Part shown: piece by piece, positions 24,971-31,365 of the stretch
Layout of the letters: every line of letters begins with the position of its first letter
Position numbering within the stretch: the stretch's first letter is position 1
Origin: Geodermatophilus bullaregiensis
GTDB taxonomy: Bacteria; Actinomycetota; Actinomycetes; Mycobacteriales; Geodermatophilaceae
NCBI RefSeq assembly: GCF_016907675.1
Contig: NZ_JAFBCJ010000001.1
Coordinates: 3,472,001-3,536,000 of the forward strand
Direction of reading: 5' to 3'
DNA length: 64,000 nucleotides
Made by a program: the position numbers and the translations under genes
The notes under the pieces: model-generated
What the model was told of the DNA's origin: nothing
The model's input: only the letters and a program-made list of their open reading frames with translations
The model's database searches: none

Positions 24971-26400
24971 GCGGGTTCAGCTCGCTCAACACGGCGACGA
25001 CGGCGCTGTGGGCCGCCCAGCGCGGCATGGACGTCACCGGCCAGAACATCGCCAACGTCAACACCGAGGGCTACTCGCGGCAGCGGGTCGACCTGCAGGC
25101 CATGGGCGGGACCGCGGTCCCGGCGGTCCACTCGGTGAGCAACGGCAGTGACGGCGGCGTCGACGTCGAGGGGGTCCGCCGCGTGCGGGACGCCTTCCTC
25201 GAGGCCCGCGGCCACCTGGAGACGGCGAACACCGCCCGGCTGACGGCGGAGAGCGCAGCGCTCGGCCAGGTGGAGGAGAACTTCCGCGAGCCGGGCAGCA
25301 GCGGCATCCAGAGCATGCTCACCGACGTGTGGTCCGCCTTCAGCGACCTCACCACCAACCCGCTCAAGCTCGCGCCGCGCAGCCAGGTGGTCGAGCGCCT
25401 CGACACGCTGGCCGCCGGCCTGCACACCACGCGGGCCGCCCTGGACCAGCAGTGGGACCAGACCCGCGACGGCCTCGCGGTGCTCGCCGCCGACGTGAAC
25501 ACCGCGGCGGTCTCGATCGCCGACCTGAACAACTCGATCCGGCTGGCGACGCTCTCCGGCCTGCCGGTCAACGAGCTCGCGGACCGGCGTGACTCCCTGG
25601 TCTCCCGGCTGGCGCAGGCCGTCGGTGCCACGGTGGTGCCGCGGGCCGACGGCGTCGTCGACGTGACGATCGGCGGCACCACGCTGGTCTCGGGCACCAG
25701 TGCCATCGGGGTGCGGCTGGCCGGGACCGACGACCCGGACGGCGTCGGCACCGACGCCCCCCGTCTGGTCACCGACCCCGGCGGCACGACCCTGCGCACC
25801 GGCGGGACGGCCGGCGGGCAGCTCACCGCCCTGACCACCATCGTCCCGGGCTACCGGACCCAGCTCGACGCCCTGGCGCGGTCGCTGGCCGGCAGCCTGA
25901 ACGCGGCGCACACCGCCGGCTTCGACGCGACCGGCGCCCCGGGTGGGCCGCTGTTCGACGACGGGTCGGGCACCGACCCCGTCGACCTGAGCGCGGTCAC
26001 GGCCGCGAACCTCACCCTGCGGGTCACCGACCCGGCGCGGGTCGCCGCGGCCGGGGTCTCCCCGGCGGTCACCGGCGGCACCCCGTCGGCCGACGCCCGC
26101 AACGCCGACGCCCTGTTCACGCTGAGCCTGGACCCCGCCGGCCCCGACGCCCTCTACCGCAAGCTCGTGGTGAGCCTCGGCGTGGAGGCCTCCGTGGCGA
26201 CCCGGAACCTCGAGGTGCAGTCCGTCCTCTCCGCGCAGGTGGACGCCGCGCGCGAGTCGGTCTCCGGGGTCAACCTCGACGAGGAGATGACCAACATGAT
26301 GGCGTTCCAGCACGCCTACAACGCGGCCGCCCGGATGATCACGACGATCGACGAGGCGCTGGACACCCTGATCAGCCGCACCGGTCTCGTGGGGCGGTGA
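24967..26400 (+). CDS. flgK: FlgK, hook-filament junction protein 1
   Basis: FlgK (477 residues) starts SGFSSLNTATTALWAAQRGMDVTGQNIANVNTEGYSRQRV, the diagnostic rod/hook helix. It ends SGVNLDEEMTNMMAFQHAYNAAARMITTIDEALDTLI, also diagnostic. The middle matches the usual FlgK helical and beta region (NDLADRRD-like NELADRRDSLV at about 200). It joins hook to filament. GTG at 24967 overlaps flgN; flgL follows after 5 nt. Confidence 0.98.
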   Translation: MSGFSSLNTATTALWAAQRGMDVTGQNIANVNTEGYSRQRVDLQAMGGTAVPAVHSVSNGSDGGVDVEGVRRVRDAFLEARGHLETANTARLTAESAALGQVEENFREPGSSGIQSMLTDVWSAFSDLTTNPLKLAPRSQVVERLDTLAAGLHTTRAALDQQWDQTRDGLAVLAADVNTAAVSIADLNNSIRLATLSGLPVNELADRRDSLVSRLAQAVGATVVPRADGVVDVTIGGTTLVSGTSAIGVRLAGTDDPDGVGTDAPRLVTDPGGTTLRTGGTAGGQLTALTTIVPGYRTQLDALARSLAGSLNAAHTAGFDATGAPGGPLFDDGSGTDPVDLSAVTAANLTLRVTDPARVAAAGVSPAVTGGTPSADARNADALFTLSLDPAGPDALYRKLVVSLGVEASVATRNLEVQSVLSAQVDAARESVSGVNLDEEMTNMMAFQHAYNAAARMITTIDEALDTLISRTGLVGR

Positions 26401-26405
26401 CCTGA

Positions 26406-27308
26406 GTGCGCATCACCCAGCGGGCCGTGACGCAGACCGCGCTGCAGGGTCTCAACCGCAACCTCTCCGACCTCGGCAAGCTGCAGCAGCAGCTCACGTC
26501 CGGCAAGGTCGTCAGCAAGCCGTCGGACTCGCCGTCCGGTGTCAACCGGGCCATGCAGGTCCGGCAGGACCAGGGCGCCGCGGTCCAGCACGCACGCAAC
26601 ATCTCCGACGCGCAGGGCTGGATGGACTTCACCGACACCACGCTGCAGAGCATGGTCACGCAGGTGAACCGGGTCCGGGACCTCACCGTCCAGGCCTCCA
26701 ACAGCAGCGTCCTGTCCGCGAGCGGCCGGGTCGCCATCAGCACCGAGGTCGCCGCCCTGCGGGAGAGCCTGCTGGGGCTGGCGAACCAGTCCGTCGACGG
26801 CCGGCCGCTGTTCGGCGGCATCACCTCCGGGGCCACCGCCTACGACGCCACGGGTGCCTACGACGGCGTCGGCGGCGCCTACGGCGTCCCGGTCGTCGGG
26901 GTGACCCGGCGGATCGCCGACGCCGAGGACGTCCGCATCGACGTCACCGGACCCGAGGCGTTCGGGGACCCGTCCGGCACGGACCTGTTCGCGCTGGTGG
27001 GCAAGATCGCCACCGACGTGGCCGGGGCCCCCGAGGCGCTCGGCGACGACCTCGCCGCCCTCGACGTGGCGGTGGAGCGGCTGCTGACCGCCGTGTCGTC
27101 GATCGGTGCCCGCGCCGCGCGGGTCGGGACCGCCGCCCAGACCAACACCGACCTCCAGCTGTCGCTGAGCAAGCAGCTGGCCCTGGTCGAGGACGTCGAC
27201 CTGCCGAAGACGATCATGCAGCTGCAGTTCCAGCAGACCGGCTACCAGGCCGCACTCTCGGCGACCTCCAAGGTCATCCAGCCCTCGCTCGTGGACTTCC
27301 TCCGATGA
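26406..27308 (+). CDS. flgL: FlgL, hook-filament junction protein 2
   Basis: FlgL (300 residues) resembles flagellin ends: MRITQRAVTQTALQGLNRNLSDLGKLQQQLTSGK at the start and LPKTIMQLQFQQTGYQAALSATSKVIQPSLVDFL at the end. It sits between FlgK and filament. GTG start, 5 nt after flgK, and its stop overlaps the fliW ATG (ATGA). Confidence 0.97.
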   Translation: MRITQRAVTQTALQGLNRNLSDLGKLQQQLTSGKVVSKPSDSPSGVNRAMQVRQDQGAAVQHARNISDAQGWMDFTDTTLQSMVTQVNRVRDLTVQASNSSVLSASGRVAISTEVAALRESLLGLANQSVDGRPLFGGITSGATAYDATGAYDGVGGAYGVPVVGVTRRIADAEDVRIDVTGPEAFGDPSGTDLFALVGKIATDVAGAPEALGDDLAALDVAVERLLTAVSSIGARAARVGTAAQTNTDLQLSLSKQLALVEDVDLPKTIMQLQFQQTGYQAALSATSKVIQPSLVDFLR

Positions 27309-27709
27309 CGCTCGCCCCCGTCGCCACGCTGCCCCTGCTCGGCCTGGTGACCCCGCTGCCCGGCTTCCCCGAGTTCCGTGACTACGTGCTCGTCACGGCC
27401 GACGGCGACGGCCTGCTGTTCTGGCTGCAGTCCCTGGACGCCGGCGGTCCGCGGTTCCTGGTCGTGCCCCCGGCCCGGTACTTCCCGGACTACACGCCGG
27501 TGGTCCCGCCCGCGGCGCTCGCCGACCTGGGCCTGGACGACGTCTCCGACGCCCAGGTGTACTGCCTGGTGACCGTCCCGGCCGAGGGGCCGGCGGCGGC
27601 GACGGCGAACCTGCGCGCGCCCCTGGTGGTCAACCCGGCGAACTGGCGGGCCACCCAGGTGGTCCTGTCCGATGGTCGTCATCCCATCCGGCGTCCCCTG
27701 CGCCGATAG
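27305..27709 (+). CDS. fliW: FliW, flagellar assembly factor and CsrA antagonist
   Basis: This 134-residue protein matches FliW across its length: LPLLGLVTPLPGFPEFRDYVLV, then LLFWLQSLDAGGPRFLVVPP, the acidic segment ALADLGLDDVSDAQVYCLVTVP, and TANLRAPLVVNPANWRATQVVL. FliW binds flagellin in the cytoplasm and, when released, sequesters CsrA, coupling flagellin translation to secretion (known from Bacillus subtilis). It overlaps flgL and precedes csrA by 100 nt containing a palindrome. Confidence 0.97.
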   Translation: MTLAPVATLPLLGLVTPLPGFPEFRDYVLVTADGDGLLFWLQSLDAGGPRFLVVPPARYFPDYTPVVPPAALADLGLDDVSDAQVYCLVTVPAEGPAAATANLRAPLVVNPANWRATQVVLSDGRHPIRRPLRR

Positions 27710-27710
27710 A

Positions 27711-27772
27711 AGAAGGACACCCCGTCCTCCTCGTCCCTCGCACGCTCGGGACGAGCCTCTGGACGGGGCCAC
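27711..27772. repeat. Dispersed nested palindrome between fliW and csrA
   Basis: The fliW TAG is followed by GAAGGACACCCCGTCC, a CTCGTCCCTCGCACGCTCGGGACGAG stem and TGGACGGGGCC. Two nested stems pair (CCCCGTCC with GGACGGGG; CTCGTCCC with GGGACGAG). It separates fliW from csrA and may reduce readthrough or give csrA a processed end. Confidence 0.65.
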
Positions 27773-27809
27773 GCCAGGACGGCCGAGACACACCCATGGA
27801 GGGGTACCC

Positions 27810-28130
27810 GTGCTCACACTGACCCGCAGCGTCGGCGAGACGATCCGCATCGGCGACGACATCGAGGTCCACGTCGTCGAGGTCCGCGGCGGCACCGTCC
27901 GCCTCGGCTTCAAGGCCCCCCGCGAGGTGACCATCCACCGCGAGGAGGTCTACCGGCAGATCGCCGAGGCCAACCTGCTCGCCGCCCAGGTCACCGCCGA
28001 CACGCTGGGCGCCCTCGCCGCCTTCGCCCCGGGCGCCGACACCGCTCCCGCCGCCCCGGCTGGTGCCACGGCCGCGGCCGCCGACACCACCGCCCGGACT
28101 GCCGCCTCGCCGGAGGCGCCCGCCCGCTGA
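27810..28130 (+). CDS. csrA: CsrA, carbon storage/translation regulator
   Basis: The first 75 residues are CsrA: VLTLTRSVGETIRIGDDIEVHVVEVRGGTVRLGFKAPREVTIHREEVYRQIAEAN, including the RNA-contact residues in LTR and the RLGF/APREV region. It binds GGA motifs in mRNA leaders, typically that of flagellin. A 30-residue Ala/Pro/Thr-rich tail extends it to 106 residues, longer than the usual 60-75. The GTG at 27810 has GGAGGGG 8 nt upstream. A nearby ATG at 27796 is out of frame. It stands directly after fliW, the usual pairing. Confidence 0.97.
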   Translation: MLTLTRSVGETIRIGDDIEVHVVEVRGGTVRLGFKAPREVTIHREEVYRQIAEANLLAAQVTADTLGALAAFAPGADTAPAAPAGATAAAADTTARTAASPEAPAR

Positions 28131-28145
28131 CGACTCACCACCGAC

Positions 28146-28190
28146 GGCGGGTCCGCGGCTCGGCAACTCTCGCCGTGGCGCGGACCCGCC
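28146..28190 (+). terminator. Hairpin terminator after csrA
   Basis: GGCGGGTCCGCG and CGCGGACCCGCC pair perfectly (12 bp), with an inner CGGC/GCCG stem, starting 16 nt beyond the csrA stop. It likely ends the flgN-csrA transcript. No T-tract follows. Confidence 0.65.
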
Positions 28191-28330
28191 GGACCGGTCG
28201 GGACCCCGTCCTGGGCAAGACCTGACGAAGGTCGACCCCGACATTGCGCAGGGCACGGCGAGTTGTGTGCCCGTCACTGTCCGCTCATCCGCCAGAGTTG
28301 CCCCCAAGCACGTCACAGGGGGCGATCACA

Positions 28331-28774
28331 TTGCGACAGAGCGTTGCAGCAAGCACGGACCAGCTGGCCGGGGCCGGCCCGGCGGACACCGTCGTCGTGC
28401 ACGTCCAGCTCCGGCCGCGCCGCGGGTCCACCCGCCGCTGCCTCGCCGAGCTGGCCGCGCTGGCCGCCGCGCACCCCGCGGTCGGCTTCGCCGTCAGCGG
28501 CCTCGGCAAGGACGAGCGCGTCGTCCGCGTGACCGTCGGCGTCGAGCTCGGCCCCCGCGAGGCCATCGCGCGGTTCTCCCTGCAGGCCCAGGCGGCCTAC
28601 GCCTTCGTCAGCGACCTCTTCACGGTCCTCTACGACCACATGCCGGTCTACGCCGCCGAGCCGGGTCCGGCCGAGCGCGCCGCCGCCCAGGTCCTGCTGG
28701 CCGCCGGCGACGACGACGTCCGCCCCGTCCCCGCGCCCCGCGCCGCCCGGCCGGTCGAGCACGTCCCCGCCTGA
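28331..28774 (+). CDS. Hypothetical protein downstream of csrA
   Basis: I do not recognise this 147-residue protein. From a TTG at 28331 (AGGGGG 8 nt upstream) it has an N-terminal stretch, then VVVHVQLRPRRGSTRRCLAELAALAAAHPAVGFAVSGLGKDERVVRVTVGVELGP, an alternating strand-helix pattern that could be an ACT- or ferredoxin-like fold. A helical segment around YAFVSDLFTVLYDHMPVY follows, and then a disordered tail. In-frame TTG at 28244 would lengthen it. It lies between the csrA terminator and a sigma-factor-like gene, followed by two dispersed palindromes. Codon pattern is strongly coding. Confidence 0.7.
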   Translation: MRQSVAASTDQLAGAGPADTVVVHVQLRPRRGSTRRCLAELAALAAAHPAVGFAVSGLGKDERVVRVTVGVELGPREAIARFSLQAQAAYAFVSDLFTVLYDHMPVYAAEPGPAERAAAQVLLAAGDDDVRPVPAPRAARPVEHVPA

Positions 28775-28775
28775 A

Positions 28776-28838
28776 GAAGGACCCTCCTGCCCCCCACCCC
28801 TCGCTGACGCTCGGGGCGGGACCCTGCAGGAGGGCCGC
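28776..28838. repeat. Dispersed nested palindrome, first of a tandem pair
   Basis: GAAGGACCCTCCTGCCCCCC, a CCCTCGCTGACGCTCGGGG inner stem and GGGACCCTGCAGGAGGGCC follow the stop at 28774. Outer arms CCTCCTGC and GCAGGAGG are exact complements. Together with the next copy it separates two unknown genes. Confidence 0.7.
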
Positions 28839-28839
28839 C

Positions 28840-28888
28840 CGTCCTCCCCACCCCTCGCGAGCTCAGGGCGGGGCCCGGGACGGGGCCG
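28840..28888. repeat. Dispersed nested palindrome, second of a tandem pair
   Basis: CGTCCTCCCCACCCCTCGCGAG then CTCAGGGCGGGGCCCGGGACGGGGCC form the same nested stem as the neighbouring element, lacking the GAAGGACC lead. It is the only tandem pair of the family in the window. Confidence 0.6.
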
Positions 28889-28965
28889 GCAGCGCGCCCC
28901 TGCTGAGGGGTCGCAGGTGCCTCCTGCTCGGAAGTCGTCCTCCCCGCGATCGTCCTGGAGTCCCG

Positions 28966-30060
28966 GTGAACCACCCCGCCCCCGCCCCGTCCTCCGACAC
29001 CGCCACCCCGTTCCGCGCACCGCTCGTCTTCGGCGGCGTGCCCGAGGCCGAGGGCTTCGCACGGACCCCGATCACCCCGCGCGACCGCGTGCACTTCCGG
29101 GTCGACCGGGAGCTGCCGCTGGCGCGCTTCCGGGCCGACCTGCCCGACGGCGTGACCGTCAGCCACGACGAGGGGGAGGGGCTCTACCGCGTCGACGGCC
29201 CGTGCGGCCAGGGCCCGCTGCTGGCCGACTGGATCCGCGCGTGGTGCGCCGAGCAGGGCTGCACCACCGTGGGGCTGCGCGCGGAGCCCGGCGTCCGCCG
29301 GCGCGCACCGCGCGACCTGCCGCCCGCCTTCCTCGACGACCTGTGCCGGCACTACCTGCCGGTCAGCCTCAAGCGGCTGCAGCGCAACATGAGCACGATC
29401 CGCCTGCACCTGCCCGACCCCGACGACCTGGGGCAGCAGGTGGCCGAGTGGATCCTCAAGGCCGTCGGCCAGTACGACGAGACCAAGGGCGTCCCGTTCG
29501 GGGCCTTCCTCGCCACCCAGCTGTCCAAGTGGGTGCACGACCTGGGCCGCAACGCCCACGGCCGCACGGCGGCCGACACGGAGAACCGGCAGCAGAAGGC
29601 GATCGCGGCCTTCCAGGCCGAGCACCAGCGGCGGCCCACCGAGCGCGAGCTGGCCGCCTTCATGGGCCAGAGCGTGGCCACGCTGCGCCGCAACTCGCAG
29701 ACGGTCGCCACCCTCAACTCGCTGCGGAACCTGCAGTCGCTCGACGGCGGGCCGGACGCCACGGAGGTGCTCCTGCCCGACTCCGACGAGGCGCCCGACC
29801 AGATCATGGACGAGGCGGAGCAGACCGTCCTGTCGCACGCGTTGACCGCCGCCTGCGCGCCGGACCCGACCGCCGCCCGCGGCCAACGGGCCGCCCAGCC
29901 CAACGTCCTCGGCTGGGCGACCTGGTACCTCACCACCTGGGGCGGGCAGACCAAGACGCAGGTCTCCGCGGAGCTCGGCACCTCCGTGCGGAACATGAAC
30001 GTGCACGCCGACCGCGTGGAGCGGGTGCTCAAGGACCGGCTGACCGAGCTCAGCGAGTAG
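28966..30060 (+). CDS. Divergent sigma-70-family-like regulator
   Basis: The protein has 364 residues. The first 115 are unlike known sigma domains. From 120 on, a region-2-like helical block appears (LVSLKRLQRNMSTIRLHLPDPDDLGQQVAEWILKAVGQYDETKGVPFGAFLATQLSKWVHDLGRN), then a helix-turn-helix-like RRPTERELAAFMGQSVATLRRN at about 223-244. The end (TKTQVSAELGTSVRNMNVHADRVERVLKDRL, about 328-358) resembles region 4. The GTG start is preceded by GGAG. It could be an alternative sigma factor or a DNA-binding protein of sigma ancestry. The regulated genes are unknown; position next to csrA suggests motility. Identification is from pattern only. Confidence 0.65.
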   Translation: MNHPAPAPSSDTATPFRAPLVFGGVPEAEGFARTPITPRDRVHFRVDRELPLARFRADLPDGVTVSHDEGEGLYRVDGPCGQGPLLADWIRAWCAEQGCTTVGLRAEPGVRRRAPRDLPPAFLDDLCRHYLPVSLKRLQRNMSTIRLHLPDPDDLGQQVAEWILKAVGQYDETKGVPFGAFLATQLSKWVHDLGRNAHGRTAADTENRQQKAIAAFQAEHQRRPTERELAAFMGQSVATLRRNSQTVATLNSLRNLQSLDGGPDATEVLLPDSDEAPDQIMDEAEQTVLSHALTAACAPDPTAARGQRAAQPNVLGWATWYLTTWGGQTKTQVSAELGTSVRNMNVHADRVERVLKDRLTELSE

Positions 30061-30087
30061 CTCGCGGGGACGGTGTGGTGCCGCCGG

Positions 30088-30115
30088 GTCGAACCGGGCA
30101 CCGACCTGCCGATAG
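30088..30115 (+). promoter_or_regulatory. Candidate sigma-28-like promoter upstream of two unknown genes
   Basis: GTCGAA-N14-GCCGATAG lies between the sigma-like gene and the gene at 30197. The -10 is one base from GCCGATAA. Predicted start near 30122. A 25-codon frame (30123-30200, GTG start) then overlaps the next gene's GTG; it might be a short leader peptide. Confidence 0.4.
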
Positions 30116-30196
30116 GGAGGGTGTGACCGCGAGTCCCGCCCGCGCCGCCGGCGCCGGTGAGCCGGGACCGCAGAGCCGTCCGGGGGGAGGTGCACG

Positions 30197-30541
30197 GTGA
30201 GCGTCCTGCCCGCCGGCGACCCCACCGCCGCCGTCCTGCTGCCGCACTGGCTGTCGGAGGACGACCGCGCGCAGCTCGCGGCCGCCGTCCGCGCCGCCCT
30301 GGCCGAGCCGGCGGTGCACCCGGTCACCGCCGTCCACCTCGCCGACGTGCTCACCGAGCTGCACGTGGCCGCCGCCCGCGACGCCGTCTGGCCGGCCCCG
30401 GCCGCCCGCGTCCGCCGGGTGACCGGCTGGGCCGACGACGTGCTGCCGGTGCGGCTGTCGGCGGCCGAGCTCGACAGCGTCCTGGACGCGGCCGCGCTGC
30501 CGGCCGCCCTGCGCGCGGCCCTCTCCGGGCGTCGCCGGTGA
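30197..30541 (+). CDS. Hypothetical protein
   Basis: I do not recognise this 114-residue Ala-rich protein. It is predicted helical with no membrane segment, containing [52 protein letters not shown]. The GTG start is preceded by GGGGGGAGG 6 nt upstream. Its stop overlaps the GTG of the next gene, so the pair is probably translated together. A sigma-28-like promoter candidate lies upstream, suggesting a motility link. Confidence 0.7.
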   Translation: MSVLPAGDPTAAVLLPHWLSEDDRAQLAAAVRAALAEPAVHPVTAVHLADVLTELHVAAARDAVWPAPAARVRRVTGWADDVLPVRLSAAELDSVLDAAALPAALRAALSGRRR

Positions 30542-31302
30542 CCCCCGGGCGCGTCGCCCGGTCCCGTGCCGGCCTCCTGCAGCGGACGCGGCCGGAGCCG
30601 GTCACCGCCGAGCAGGTGCGCGCGGCGGCCGCCGCGGTGCTGCCGGGCCTGGCCACCGGCGGCCTGCGTGCCGCCCTCCTCCGCGACCCCGTGCGCGGCC
30701 CCGTGCTGGTCCTCGCCGAGGACGAGCGCCGGGTGCGCAGCACGCTGGTCGACCTCGCCGAGGACATGACCCACGCCGGTGTGGCACCCACCGCCGCGGG
30801 GGTCGCCGCCGCGCTCACCGACTGGGTCGGTGCCCGCCCGGTCAGCGACGCCGCGGCCGCCGCCTCGGGCCTCGCCGTCCTCGACTGGACCGACGCCACC
30901 CGGACCGCCGTCGGCTGGCAGGTCGTCGTCCGCCGGGGGGAGCGCGCCGTCGCCTGGACGCCCTCCGACGGGGTCGACGCCGCCGTGGTCGCCCGCACCC
31001 GCACCACCGCCACCGCCCGCGCCGCCGACTCCGGTGGCGTGCTCCGCGTGGAGGGACCGGTGGCCCTGTGGTCGCACCCCGGCGCGCCGGTGCTGGCCTC
31101 GGCCGCGCTGGCCGCTCCCGGGCGGCTGCTGGCGCGGATCGCCGACGCCGGACTGCGCCTGCAGGAGCCGCACGTCGTCGTCACCCCGGCGCGGCCGCTG
31201 GCCTGCGCCTCGGCCGCCGTGGCCACCCGGCTGGCGGGCGAGACCGGCGAGCCCTGCGTGCGCCTGCCCTGGGCCCGCGTCCCCGACCTCCGCTGGCTGT
31301 AG
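30538..31302 (+). CDS. Hypothetical protein, coupled to the previous gene
   Basis: This 254-residue protein is not recognised. It alternates Ala-rich helices with strands such as GPVLVLAEDERRVRSTLVDLAEDM and RTAVGWQVVVRRGERAVAWTPSDG, and ends EPCVRLPWARVPDLRWL. It lacks a signal peptide or membrane segment, so it is probably cytoplasmic. GTG start overlaps the previous stop. A dispersed palindrome follows and separates it from the convergent VanY gene. Confidence 0.7.
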   Translation: MTPGRVARSRAGLLQRTRPEPVTAEQVRAAAAAVLPGLATGGLRAALLRDPVRGPVLVLAEDERRVRSTLVDLAEDMTHAGVAPTAAGVAAALTDWVGARPVSDAAAAASGLAVLDWTDATRTAVGWQVVVRRGERAVAWTPSDGVDAAVVARTRTTATARAADSGGVLRVEGPVALWSHPGAPVLASAALAAPGRLLARIADAGLRLQEPHVVVTPARPLACASAAVATRLAGETGEPCVRLPWARVPDLRWL

Positions 31303-31304
31303 CA

Positions 31305-31363
31305 GAAGGACCCCCCTGCCCCCCGCCGCTCGCAGGCTCGCGGCGGGACCCTGCAGGGGGGCC
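31305..31363. repeat. Dispersed nested palindrome between convergent genes
   Basis: GAAGGACCCCCCTGCCCCCC, core GCCGCTCGCAGGCTCGCGGC and GGGACCCTGCAGGGGGGCC fill the 63 nt between the converging stops at 31302 and 31366. The arms CCCCCCTGC and GCAGGGGGG pair exactly. Here it is well placed as a bidirectional terminator. Confidence 0.75.
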
Positions 31364-31365
31364 GT

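Noticed and set aside
22954-26313. A very long minus-strand frame across fliC, fliA, flgN and flgK
   Set aside because: It crosses genes on both strands and has no domain; it is an effect of few stop codons in GC-rich DNA.
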